DNA from: Cranoglanis bouderius
Lineage: Eukaryota; Chordata; Actinopteri; Siluriformes; Cranoglanididae
Reading direction: 5' to 3'
Assembly (NCBI GenBank): GCA_023630585.1
Contig: CM042540.1
Location: 10,812,074 to 10,876,073 of the forward strand
Length of the DNA stretch: 64,000 bases
Of the stretch, positions 22,140 to 32,424 are shown one piece after another; positions within the stretch are counted from its first letter, which is position 1, and each line of letters starts with the position of its first letter. The notes under the pieces are model-generated. The model saw nothing but the letters and a program-made list of their open reading frames with translations. It was not told the origin of the DNA and searched no databases. Both the position numbers and the translations under genes were made by a program.

Positions 22140-22739
22140 TGACACCAAAATTGAACAGGTGAAGATTGGAACTGTCCAGTTTCAGTGATCTTGTGCCCAC
22201 TGTAGACTCAGATTCCTTTTCTTGGCTGTCAAGAGTGGAACAAGAGTTGGTCTTCTGCTGTTATAGCCCATCTGCCTCAAGGTTCAACATGCTTTGCTGC
22301 TCACCATGGTTGTATAGAGTGGTTATTTGCCTTAGCCTTCCTGTCAGCTTAAACCAGTCTGTCCATTCTCCACTGACCTCTCTGATCAACAAGGTGTTTC
22401 CACCCACAGAACTGCCATTCACTGGATGGTTTTTTTTTTTTTTTTTTGCACAATTCTATGTAAACCCTAGAGACTATTCTGCATGAAAATCCCTGTAGGT
22501 CAGCAGTTTCTGAAATACTCAAACCAGCCAATCTGGCACCAACAATCATGTGATGGTCAGCGTCACTGAGATCACATTTTCCAACATTTTTCTAATGTTT
22601 ATTGTGAAAATTATCTGAAGCGCTTCACATGTATCCGCATGATGTCATGAATTGTGATGCTGCTACATAATTTATTGAATAATTGATAATAATGAACAGG
22701 TAGGGGTACAGGTCTTCTTATTAAAGTAGCTGATGAGTG
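22140..22739 (-). mobile_element. Tc1-like relic, 5' half (CACTCACC...TTATTAGGT family)
   Basis: On the minus strand it starts next to TA (22740-22741) with a decayed terminus reading CACTCATCAGCTACTTTAAT. A damaged N-terminal transposase follows: VGARLAGLSISETADLQGFS at 22490-22549, then QFCG-K-LVD and RRM-RLV-like pieces. The coding match ends near 22140, and no second terminus is present. A poly(T) run at 22431-22448 interrupts the frame. Confidence 0.8.
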
Positions 22740-22752
22740 TATTAATATATTA

Positions 22753-23305
22753 AGTACTGTGCAAACGTTTTAAGCCCATGCAAAGAAATGCTGTAGAGCA
22801 AAGATGCCTTCAAAATAATGAAATTAAGCATTTCTACATTAAACATTTCTACATTTTTAATACTGTAAAGAGCAGTAAACAGTAGTAAATGAAAAAAGCC
22901 AATATTTGGTGTGACAAAATAAATAAATAAATAAAATAGTAGTCTCCGGTACAATTTGTGCAGTTTTTTAAGGAAATTACCTGGTAGTTTTATTGAGCAT
23001 CTTGCAGAACTAGCCACAGTTCTTCTGAAGACTTTGACTGTCGCACTTGCTTCTTATTTTTGCAGCAAAACCCAGCAGCCTTCATTGTGTTTTTTGTCTG
23101 AAAAGTGTCTCTTACGTAATATGCTGCTTTCTTTAATGACATGCAAACATTTTTCTGTAACATTTAATGTTGTACTAAAAAACGAATGTTTGGGAATCTA
23201 AAATGTTTTTGTACTGACTTGATAATGTAGAAGTCATAAAATAAAAAATCTATAACTAAGTTTGTACTAAAACAATAGGGTGCCTAAAACTTTTGCACAG
23301 TACTG
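22753..23305 (-). mobile_element. MITE with CAGTACTGTGCAAAAG ends, complete, 553 bp
   Basis: TA flanks it at 22751-22752 and 23306-23307. The right end is the complement of CAGTACTGTGCAAAAGTTTT and the left end is slightly decayed (AGTACTGTGCAAACG). It matches 35917-36415 in inverted orientation along its length and has no coding capacity. Tc1/mariner-type TA targets and ends suggest mobilisation by a Tc1-like transposase. Confidence 0.85.
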
Positions 23306-23900
23306 TATATTTATTTGTGAACCTTATAGAGTGTAACTCTTATTTTTATGTCATTGGTTAAACAATAGTGATGAAATAAAGCTCAAAAGTCCATTAACAT
23401 ACTCTCAGACAGGTTTGGGTTCATCGTTGGAAGTGTGAATAAGATATGGAGGAAACAGGAGATGAAAAGTACTTTTATGTTTCAGATTTATAAACGCCAG
23501 TCAGAAGGGTTAAACTCCTCTTTTAGCTTAAGTTATGCCATGAGGCGTCGTATATGACTAGGTGTGGCATATTCACCCGTAGGCCATGAATCGCCTCAGG
23601 CTGTGAGTCACAACATGTGACGATCGATGGGCCACTCTTTTTCCTTCCAGCAAACACAACAGTCGGCTTCTTCTTTCTGCCACGTTTTGATCTTTGATGG
23701 TTTTTCATATCAAGCGGAGTAAAAAGGGTTAGCAGCTACAGAGTGCAACTGTCATATGGCACACAGAGAGACAGTCTGAATTTACCTACAGTCACACACA
23801 CTGCAGCATCACTACAGAATTTACCAGTACATAAAAGAGTATTCCACCATTTTTAAACTGTAATCTCCAACTCTGTAGTTTAGGACTAGAATTTCAGTAT
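23306..23900. other. Non-genic DNA
   Basis: Mixed sequence with no gene recognised. The minus-strand frame at 23523-23708 has a basic start (RSKRGRKKKP) but no family resemblance I can support. Confidence 0.4.
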
Positions 23901-24107
23901 GTTCCCTATCAAAAGCTACTCTCGATGCTGCGCATCAAACGCTAATGAGAACATTCTTTGTTCGACCGGTTGCGAAGTATGTGTGTCAAACACGCCAAGA
24001 ATTTGGCCTAAATAACCTTGGTAAGTTACGTCATTGATAACATGCACCTGCAGGTTATAAATAGATGTGAAACAGGCATACCTTCAGGTTTCTTTGTCAT
24101 CGAGACC
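23901..24107 (+). repeat. DIRS left inverted terminal repeat
   Basis: Begins GTTCCCTATCAAAAGCTACT. From about 23924 it is the inverse of 32022-32192, ending near CATACCTTCAGGTT. Confidence 0.92.
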
Positions 24108-24231
24108 GCTTTGTGTGTGTGTGTTGTCCCTGTCTTGGTAAGTGGTAAATTATTCCGGATGATGATCCGCACGATTTTTGTTTGGAGTGCCTCGGGGAAG
24201 AGCATGGTATTGCTGCTCTTGAAGACGCTGA

Positions 24232-24799
24232 GTGCGAGCACTGCATGACAGCGCCACCTCTGAGCGCTCCTCGCGCGACGACAAGGTGTTTGGGGAGCTA
24301 CTCGAGGTAGTGACTAACGCGGTGGCCAGGCTTAAGTTAGACTGGTCACAGGAGCAAGAGAACCCCAGGCACTCCAAATTAGACGACAGATTTCTGTCGG
24401 GTGGCCAAGGCGAGAGATCCCAATATCGATCTCTCCCCTTTTTTTCCCAGACCTGCATAGGAGTTATCTCACTCATGGAGTAAGCCTTACTCCCTGCGTA
24501 TCTTTGATGTCGATCTATTCGACTATCGTGGGTGCTAAGGTGCATGGGTATGTGACGATGCCTCAGGTTGGGGAGACGCTCACGGGCTATCTCTCCCCTG
24601 GGAGTGCGTCATCACTTAAGAAGCCTATCCTCCCCACCAAGCCTTGCAGGGTAACATTGTCGCTGGTGGGGAAGGCATTTCAAGCAGCGGGTCAGGCTAG
24701 TGCTGTCCTGCACACCATGGCGGTTCTGCAGGCATACCAGGCTGACCTGCTGAAGGATCTGAGCACGGGCAGAAGTATTAGTGAGGAGGTGTTTTTTTT
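24232..24799 (+). pseudogene. DIRS gag-like gene, 5' part, frameshifted and interrupted
   Basis: The first frame (24232-24483) has an acidic/basic leader and RSLPFFSQTC. The second frame (24504-24803) continues with VGAKVHGYVTMPQV, GYLSPGSASSLK and QAAGQASAVLHTMAVLQAYQ, phrases typical of the gag-like first ORF of fish DIRS elements. A frameshift joins them near 24445-24500. The gene is cut at about 24800, where a poly(T) run meets the inverted LTR-element fragment. No zinc knuckle is seen in the part kept. Confidence 0.8.
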
Positions 24800-24802
24800 T
24801 TA

Positions 24803-25003
24803 GAGCTTGGCCATTCTGTGGCACACTTTTTGCATGCTCGCTCTTCACGCTGTAATGAATCAGCTTTAAAAATGAAAGAAACGAAACAGAAGCGCACGCT
24901 TGGATTCAAAGCACCTTTTTAAAGGAGACAAGAGTTTTAAAGCGTGCCCGCATTATCTACCAGAATATGTAGTGAAAATTACCCGCATCTCTCCACCAAA
25001 ATA
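24803..25003 (-). mobile_element. Internal-region fragment of an LTR retrotransposon, inverted
   Basis: On the minus strand this follows the LTR at 25004-26794. It begins TATTT and then TGGTGGAGAGATGCGGGT, a primer-site-like motif, and 36 bases on repeats a related CACTACA-TATTC-TGGTAGATAATGCGGGCA. The leader matches 791-890. It then ends abruptly at the DIRS gag sequence, so the rest of the element has been lost. Confidence 0.7.
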
Positions 25004-26794
25004 TGTAGTGGAAATTAGCTGTTTGGGTTAATTTGATATATTCTCCACCATTTTACGTAAGTAAAAATTTGTTGTTAAATTGAGCTATCTTTATTCTCCT
25101 CCAAAGATGTCGGAGAGATTAACAGATCTGCTCGAAAGGGGAAATTTGGCTAATTTAGTATTACTGATCAACTATTCGTCCAGTGATAAGTTGAAACTAG
25201 TGTATTCATTAATTATGCATTAGATATTACCTCTGTGGCCACCGGCAATAATATCCTAAACATAGTGAAATATTATTTAAAGAGCATGTAACAGAATCGC
25301 AATTCAAGGCAATAGACACTTGTAAGCAATAAGAACACGTATATTTAAGAACAGACGAGACTTTATTGAACCACTCTATGACACAGAAACTAATCTAATA
25401 TATAAAACACACGCACGCAAGCACACACACACACACACACGCATACATAAACGGGTGATGATGAAGAGTGAATGAAGTTCCGAGTCTCTAGCGTTGCATG
25501 CTATTTCACAGACCATGATCTGAACGAACCATCAACTTATTAAGTTATCTTCACTTCCTTTAGAAGGGCTCAACTTATTATAGACACCAGATTAGCTAGA
25601 TTCTGGGGTATTGCGCTTGCCTTAGCTGTGTTGAAGGGATTTTCTCGTTACGTCGTGGTGTCGTCAGCGGTCTGGTCAGTGAGAGGCATCTCGGAAGACC
25701 AATCGGAATGCTGAGTGGAAGGGAGGCTTGAGAAGCAGGCGGCGGCTCTTGCTGGGTCCCCAGGCCGAGGTAAACGTGATCTGATCCCCCCGACGTTAAT
25801 TGGCTCTGGAGACCCTCCGCCGACCCCGTCCTTCGAAGCGTGCCAAGAAGCAAGAGACACGAGTGAGAGCGAAACAAGCAACGACCAAACTTGTGTTCTT
25901 AGGATTTTAACACTTCCTGGGCTAGTCCAGCCCAGAGTGCTTCCTCCAATCAATATTGTCTTTGGGCGGGGTGTTAGCCAGATTCTCCACCTATTATGAT
26001 AATCATCCCCTTGTCCATGTGGATGAGTGGTTCCACACTCTTCAATGATGAGTGGATTATTAAACTTTATCCTGAAACTTTGCATGTACATATCAGAGCA
26101 ATCTACACAAATTTCCTTACTCTTATGATTTAGGAAATCACTCAGTGAACACATACATACCAAACAAGACATGTTTGACTATACTTAAAGTACATTACTA
26201 ATATTTAAAAACACAATGATCCTCCTAGGGCTACTACACTAATACATGATTAAATAGAATAATTAGTGGCAACTTAATGGTGATACACATGAAGAAAATA
26301 GAACAACACATGGTAGGAAATAGGTGATTGCAGTTGTTCAAAGATATATTAATTCCCACAGTTGTTGCTCCTGGTAGGCGCCGATTGTGGAATGTGTGAG
26401 TCCTTGTGTAGACTTGTGGAATTGTGGAATGTGTAATCTTTGTGACTGAGCGAAAAGGTCTCTCCTTTCTTCCAGAATTTATTGGCCTTACTGGTCTGGC
26501 CAAAAAGGCCTAAATCACTGCATTTGAGAGCAGTTTCTGTGGTCGAGAGGGTTCAGCCCTGGGTCAGGGAGGCCTTTAACGCTTGCCGTGTTGGTTGAGA
26601 TAAGGCAGATGCACACGCTGGATTTAAGTGGCTCCTGGGTGTCTGGGGTGGATTCCTTGTTTTATGGCTCCCTGAGTGGAGACATTTTGGTCCAGAGTTT
26701 CTTGTGGGTTCTCTGGCTGAGAAGGCCCATTGTTTTATTTCTTCTGGTTATAATTGTGTGAATTATATGATGCTACTTGTGCTGAGGTGTTACA
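25004..26794 (-). mobile_element. LTR (~1.79 kb), inverted, diverged member of the L1657-like family
   Basis: On the minus strand it starts TGTAACACCTCAGCAC (complement of 26779-26794) and ends CCACTACA. The other family members start TGTAACGTCTGAA and end GCTACA or ACTACA. The last ~100 bases contain GGTGGAGAATATAT as in the other copies, but the body (including a (CA)n tract at 25419-25441) is too diverged to align by eye. The minus-strand frame at 25648-26172 is not recognisable as a gene. Confidence 0.65.
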
Positions 26795-26829
26795 ATGCTC
26801 TAGACTTTGAATCCCAACCTCGACAAAAA

Positions 26830-27185
26830 AAAAACAAACAAAAAAAAAACATCACTCTTCAAAAATTTGATGAGATTCTTCACCGCCGTGCTCAGGCATC
26901 AGGGCTTTCGGCCACCCAGCCCCGACCCAATCCAGTCTCTCTGCGGTGAGAGTCACAGAATCAGAGTGTGGTGAGCCAATTGCCCCCTCGTAGGGACTGG
27001 GGAGCGGCTCACCGACCTCAGCAGCCCAGTAAGAGGCCGGACCTGAGGATGATCATTTCATCCGGGAAGAAGTCCTGAGGGTCAAGTCCTCGGGACCGTG
27101 GGGAAGTTCCAACGGGAAGTAGACGCTCCTTCCTGGCACCCTCAGGAGGCCGCTGTACAATTTTCTCCACCAAAGGTTAGGTGTT
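26830..27185 (+). pseudogene. DIRS gag-like gene, 3' part
   Basis: After the inserted LTR fragment the frames resume with a gag-like tail: LHRRAQASGLSATQPRPNP, then PPRRDWGAAHRPQQPSKRP and a DLRM-I-SGKKS piece, like the basic proline-rich C-terminus of fish DIRS gag. In-frame stops at 26948 and near 27075 confirm it is dead. Confidence 0.6.
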
Positions 27186-27188
27186 CGG

Positions 27189-29091
27189 TTGCCTCCTGCC
27201 ATGCTTCAGAACACCAGACACCTAACACCTCCCCATCTAAGCGAAGTGTCAAAACTAGTGCCCCTCTCAGAGAATCTGGCAGCGTGGAAGCTACTGCCAA
27301 GTATCTCTCCATGGGTAGAAAGGACTGTAGAGAAAGGCTACAGGATTCAGTTTGCATTTCAGCCTCTGCGTTTCAATGGCATGGTCTCCACTTCCGTGAA
27401 ACCGGAACGAGCCCATTTTTTGACACAGGAATTGCAAGCTCTGCTGGACAAAGGGGCCATGGAACGTGTTCCCCTACCAGACAGAGAGTCAGACTATTAC
27501 AGCCGGTATTTTTTGGTTCCCAAGAAAGATGGGGGATTGCGTCCAATTTTAGATCTTCGCGGGTTGAACCGCTACCTCAGAACATACAAGTTCAAGAGCT
27601 TGATGATCAAGATGATTGTGTCTCAGATCCAGCCAGGGGACTGGTTTGTCACAATCGATCTCAAGGACGCATATTTTCATATAAAAATCTTGCCACAACA
27701 CAGGAAGTTCCTGAGGTTAGCTTTCGGGGGCAAAGCTTACCAGTATCGGGTTCTTCCATTCGGCCTAGCTCTGTCACCTCGCACATACACGAAATGCATG
27801 GATGCAGCATTGGCTCCTCTGCGACTCCAGGGCATCCGCATTTTAAATTATGTAGACAACTGGCTGATTCTGGCTCAGTCTCAAGAGCTGGCGCTTCGAC
27901 ATCGGGATGTCATCCTATCTCATCTCGAATCTCTGGGGTTGAGACTCAACACCAAGAAAAGTGTTCTCTCTCCTGCTCAGAGGATAACGTATTTGGGGGT
28001 TGTATGGGATTCGATCACAATACAGGCACAGCTTTCTCCTGCGTGCGTCCAGACCATTGTAAATGCCCTAAAAAATATCAAGCAAGGCCAGAGAATTATG
28101 GTTTACTTCTTTCAGAAGCTTTTAGGTCTCATGGCAGCTGCATACATGGTGATACCCTTGGGTCTCCTGCACATGAGATCGTTTCAGCTGTGGCTCAGAG
28201 CCAGGGGATTTCATCCAAGGGCCAATCCCCAGAGGCAAAAAGGGTCATGCGCCAGGGGCTTCATACCCTTTCTATGTGGTTCAGACCCCGGTTTTTGACT
28301 TTGGGTCCCACTCTAGGTCCGTGTTGTCATCTCAAGATGCTAAAGACAGACACTTCCCTCACAGGTTGGGGTGCGGCCTTGGATGGCCGTCCAGCCCAAG
28401 GGATCTGGAGAGGTCATCTTCTCGACTGGCACATTAATTGCCTCGAAATGATGGCTCTATTTTTGGCCCTGAAATACTTCCTCCAGCAGTTAAGAGGCTA
28501 CCATGTCCTTGTACGGGTGGACAATACGGCGGTAGTCTCCACCTGAACAGGCTAGTGCAGCAGGTCCTGTGAGCACAGGACAAGTTCCTGTCCCTCAGGG
28601 TGATTTACATCCCAGGGTATATGAATGTGGGAGCAGACTTGCTGTCCAGACAGGCTGTGACACTCGGGGAATGGAAACTCCATCCCGAAGTGGTCAGTCA
28701 AATCTGGGAAAGATTTTACAAAGCAGAGGTGGACCTCTTTGCTTCACAGGAGATGGCACAATGTCCCCTCTACTTCTCTCTGACTCCTCCAGCTCCCCTG
28801 GGTCTGGACGCCATGGCTCATACATGGCCCAGACGGAGTCTTTACGTATTTCCCCCGATCGCTCTGCTCCCGGTCCTGGCCAAGGTCCATCAACAGGGGT
28901 TTCGCCTCTTACTGATAGCGCCCCGTTGGCCAACCAGAGTATGGTTCTCGGATCTAATATCTCTCCTCAATGGCTTGCCATGGGCGATTCCAGTCAGGAA
29001 AGATCTCCTATCTCAGGCACAGGGGACAATATTTCATCCCCGGCCCGAGCTCTGGAACCTTCATGTCTGGCCCCTGAGGGGGACCAGCTAA
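27189..29091 (+). pseudogene. DIRS reverse transcriptase / RNase H / methyltransferase-like gene, broken
   Basis: The reverse-transcriptase part is a 369-residue frame (27189-28298) with PKKDGGLRPILDLRGLN (111-127), motif A FVTIDLKDAYFHI (D157), and FGLALSPR. The YxDD box reads YVDN: codon 224 (27858-27860) is AAC where a second aspartate is expected. A frameshift near 28210-28250 moves to the RNase H part: TDTSLTGWGAALDG, NCLEMMAL and VRVDNTAVV. A deletion just after, and a TGA at 28570-28572, break the RNase H end. The third frame resumes with VIYIPGYMNVGADLLSRQ and the long C-terminal region (28700-29091: CPLYFSLTPPAPLGLDAM, RPELWNLHVWPLRG) that in DIRS elements is described as a Dam-like methyltransferase. 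Confidence 0.88.
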
Positions 29092-30120
29092 GGGATGCTG
29101 GGTTCTCTGCTGACATAGTAGAGACCATTCTAAGTGCCAGGGCCCCCTCCACTAGAAGAAGTTATGCCTTCAAATGGCACATTTTTGAAAATTGGTGTAT
29201 GGCGCACCACGTAGACCCAGTTCACTGCCAAGTGCTGTGCTCCAGTGCTGGAGTTCCTGCAAGGGAAATTATCCTCAGGCACATGTCCTGGTACTGTCAG
29301 AGTCTATGTGGCCGCCATTTCGGCTTGCCATGCTCCGATTGATGGGGTTTCTGTGAGAAAGCACCCTCTAGTCGTTCACTTCATTCATGGAGCCAAGCGG
29401 TTGAGACCATCCAAGAGAGCTACAGCCCCTTCGTGGGATTTAGCTATAGTGCTCGAGGGTCTGGTCGGTACCCCTTTCGAACCACTAGAGTCAGCACCTG
29501 TCAGGTCTCTGACCCTAAAGATGGTTTTTCTAATGGCTATTACTTCTCTGAAGAGAATTGGGGATTTGCAAGCTCTGTCAGTCGCGCGGTCCTGCCTAGA
29601 CTTTGCCCCTGGGCTGGTCAAAGCTATCTTGCATCCCCACCCTAATTACCTCCCGAAAGTTCCATTCTCGACCATGCATCGGGTCGTTCTTGAAGCCTTC
29701 TGTCCTCTGCCTTTCACGACTAGGGATCAGGAAAGACTTCACTTACTGTGTCCAGTATGTGCTCTTCAGATTTACATCCACCGCACCAGCCAGTGGTGTA
29801 AGTTGGAGAAGCTCTTCATATGCTATGCAGGCTGCAATCGGGGGGCGGCTGCCACTAAGCAAACGGTGTCTCATTGGGTGAGGGATGCCATTGCCCTAGC
29901 CTACGAGGCGCGTGGTCAAGCTTCGCCGCTAAGTGTTAGGGCTCATTCAACCAGGCGGGTTGCATCTTCTATGCCTTTGGCAAAAGGTGTCCCCCTCCAG
30001 CAAGTGTGTGATGCAGCAGGTTGGTCCTCTCCCCACACATTTGTCAGATTCTATAGTTTGGATGTCCATGCTACTCCAGGCTCGCATGTCCTTGAGCCAA
30101 CATCCCTTAGGCATGTCTGA
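29050..30120 (+). pseudogene. DIRS tyrosine recombinase, one frameshift, catalytic residues kept
   Basis: The start lies in frame 3 (GFSADIVETILSARAPSTRR, core-binding domain). It shifts to frame 1 near 29230-29245, giving a 291-residue frame to the stop at 30118-30120. That frame keeps the recombinase signature: R104 in KRIGDL, H234 and R237 in AHSTRR, W260/H264 in GWSSPHTF and Y270 in VRFYSL. The enzyme would integrate the circular DIRS DNA. A single frameshift disables this copy as read. It overlaps the end of the upstream gene, as usual in DIRS. Confidence 0.88.
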
Positions 30121-30196
30121 GACCTTCTTCAATGTTTGTGCGCACACACTACACAACCTTGGGGGATCAGACACTTTCAGTGCGGCGACGTTGGTA

Positions 30197-30310
30197 TTCT
30201 CATTCCCATTAGCATTTGATGTGCAGCATCGACAGTAGCTTTTGATAGGGAACGTCTCAGGTTACTTGACTGTAACCCTGTTCCCCGAAAAAGCGGGAAC
30301 GAGATGTTGC
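30197..30310 (+). repeat. DIRS internal complementary region (circle-junction template)
   Basis: Reads first as the complement of the left tip (CAGTAGCTTTTGATAGGGAAC, about 30233-30253 inverted to 23901-23923). It continues as the complement of the right tip (GTCTCAGGTTACTTGACTGT and on to GCGGGAACGAGATG, inverted to 32175-32240). In DIRS elements this region templates completion of the ends and circle formation. A few mismatches to both tips are present. Confidence 0.9.
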
Positions 30311-30314
30311 GCCT

Positions 30315-31971
30315 TGTAACGTCTGAATGTATCAAACTGATTTCTGAATCAGCCTGGACTTAGCAAAGAAGTTTCTCTGTTTCTTTGAGCTGTGAATCCA
30401 TATCAGTAACTTCTTTGACCAGATGCCATCGGAATGCTACAGGGGACACGACCCCCCCTCTTCAGACACACACACACAAACACACACACACACACACACA
30501 CAAAGCTTACTTACACATGCACGCGTGCGCACACACACGCGCACACACACAAAGCTTACCTACACGCGCACGCGCGCACACACACGCGCACACACACAAT
30601 GGAAGAATCTCTCTTGAATGTAACATGTAATTATATGTAATTATTCAATGTCCAAATAGTGTAATGTTTTCTTATTTGCATATATTGTTTGTTTATGTAA
30701 CCTAACTATAATGATTTTAGATAGTTTAATTTAGGATATTATTTTAAATGTCTGTAACCATGTTTTACATGTAATATTCTTTATAATTCCATCGAATTTG
30801 GTATGTAGCTAATCGTCTCTCGATGCCCTGATTGATTATGCATATCATATTGCAATGGGATACATTATTTCATGCTTTTTCTTAATCACATACATAATAC
30901 AGTTTAAACTGGCGCTGCCCCAGATGGGCAACCCACTCTAAGAGGACGCACAGGAAGTCCCTCCCGCCAACAAATCCAACTTCCTGATTGGCCAATAGCC
31001 CAGAGAGGCGTGTGCGTTGGTGTTGTCTTTAAAACAACAACACGCATTCAAACTCTCTCTTCACACACTTCACTCTCTTCACACTCGAGAGCTCTTCAGT
31101 GTCTCTTCAGATTCACTTCAGGTTTCCCTCCCCCGGGGCCACGTGCCCTAGGAAGAGGGAGCCACACTCTCTCTCCCGGACAAAAGATACAACCGCCTAG
31201 ATACATAGGGCCCATGCCTTTTCAAACGGCACGACGAACCAGTGAACTCGACACAACCTCGCGCAAAACTTTCAAACCGACAACACCCAAGCCATGCAAG
31301 TATAGTTAATGGATCTATACATGCGTTAAGATTGTACCCCTGTTTACAGGAGATTAAGTTCGTTGCTGGTTTTGAAAATGGCTAATTAATTGTTGTTTTT
31401 GTCTGTTACCCCCTTCTATTTCATTACTTTCTTTCTATACCTTTTCTTTCCTTGTATATAGATGTATATATGTATTGCTTGCTTAGAGTTAGTTGTGTGT
31501 ATATCCATAGTTACCTTTAGTTATTAAAATCTATTATCACCACGCTTGATTTTCTCTGTTTTGGTTATGTGCAAGTCTCGCTACCCGCTCTCGAAATGGA
31601 GAATCCTTCCTGGCCAGAAGGATAAACTCCCTTTTTAGAGTTCATAATTCTAAAACTAGACTACGGCTAATCCTACAAGCTGATCTAGACCACATATATA
31701 GTCATAATTAATTATAATCCATTGTAGTTAATTATCTATATGTATATGTGCACATACATGAATTCCCTTTCATGGCTGATGTATATTTATAACTGGTCAC
31801 AACATGCGTTGATTAGATATATAGATATATTTCACGCCATTCGAGCTAATTCCTTACATAAATTGGTGGAGAATACATTTAAACGTGTTAAACATCTTTT
31901 AATTCGTTACATGAATTGTAACTGGTGGAGAATATATTTAAACATTTCATTTTTAAATCTGATTTGCTACA
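30315..31971 (+). mobile_element. Solo LTR, 1657 bp, with GCCT target duplication
   Basis: Starts TGTAACGTCTGAATG and ends ATTTGCTACA. GCCT occurs directly before (30311-30314) and after (31972-31975), a 4-bp target-site duplication. The insertion splits the DIRS sequence between its internal complementary region and right terminal repeat. The LTR contains a CA-rich block (30466-30598), an inverted CCAAT/TATA-like promoter region near 31000, and near its 3' end two copies of TGGTGGAGAAT (31864 and 31923). No internal retroelement genes are present, so it arose by LTR-LTR recombination. Confidence 0.9.
30986..31035 (+). promoter_or_regulatory. Candidate LTR promoter (palindromic CCAAT box, TTTAAAA)
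   Basis: ATTGGCCAAT at 30987-30996 combines CCAAT boxes on both strands, and CTTTAAAA follows about 30 bases later. The same arrangement is conserved in the inverted copy near 35115-35165. By position it would drive U3 transcription. This is inferred from motifs only. Confidence 0.4.
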
Positions 31972-32021
31972 GCCTCAATGCAGCACTGCAGACGTGTCTG
32001 GCGTCTCTCAGACAAAGTGTA

Positions 32022-32240
32022 ACCTGAAGGTATGCCTGTTTCACGTCTATTTATAACCTGCAGGTGCACGTTATCAATGACGTAAATCACCGAGGTTATT
32101 TAGGCCAAATTCTTGGTGTGTTTGACACACATACTTCACAACCGGTCAAACAAAGAATGTTCTCATTAGCGTTTGATGCACAGCATCTCGTTCCCGCTTT
32201 TTCAGGGAACAGGGTTACAGTCAAGTAACCCGAGACGTTC
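32022..32240 (+). repeat. DIRS right inverted terminal repeat and tip
   Basis: Carries CTGAAGGTATGCCTGTTTCA and on to GAATGTTCTCATTAGCG, inverse of the left repeat. The distinct right tip follows, ending near CCCGAGACGTTC. Confidence 0.9.
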
Positions 32241-32424
32241 TCCACTAAATACAGAATGGTAAACCTGTTCATCTAACATTCACTGATAATTGAGGTCAAA
32301 ATGCAATTGTTAAACTATAATTGAAACATAATTTTAAAAAGTATTTGTAAATTAAGCTCTAAATTTATATAATTCAGCCATTCCCAGATGGGTCTGCTCA
32401 TGTGTAGCATATTCATGTGGGTCT

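Larger units (their letters stand above)
23901..32240 (+). mobile_element. DIRS1-like tyrosine-recombinase retrotransposon, decayed, with nested insertions
   Basis: Inverted terminal repeats (about 23924-24107 against 32022-32192) share TGCATCAAACGCTAATGAGAACATTC-type sequence. Each end has its own extension: 23901-23923 on the left and 32193-32240 on the right. An internal complementary region at 30197-30310 carries the complement of both extensions joined head to head. GTT sits at both tips, as in DIRS elements, which insert without target duplication. Gene order is gag, RT/RNase H/methyltransferase-like, then tyrosine recombinase. All genes are broken. Two LTR insertions (24803-26794 and 30315-31971) account for about 3.6 kb of the span. 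Confidence 0.92.

Noticed and set aside
23523..23708. A small basic minus-strand frame (RSKRGRKKKP) as a possible host exon
   Set aside because: No splice context, no conservation clue and no family resemblance.
25648..26172. A 174-residue minus-strand frame inside the DIRS region
   Set aside because: It lies inside a diverged LTR, has no recognisable family motif, and its opposite strand is also open by chance.
26516..26793. Continuation of the DIRS gag gene
   Set aside because: On the minus strand this stretch begins TGTAACACCTC at 26794, like the start of the LTR family, and no gag-like peptide is found until about 26830.
27098..28546. A single 482-residue frame across the reverse transcriptase region
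   Set aside because: Only its last ~100 residues (RNase H part) make sense. The rest is an alternative frame over the true reverse-transcriptase frame.
30466..30598. Alternating purine-pyrimidine CA/CG block as a distinct functional element
   Set aside because: It is an internal part of the LTR, present also in the inverted copy at 35540-35650.
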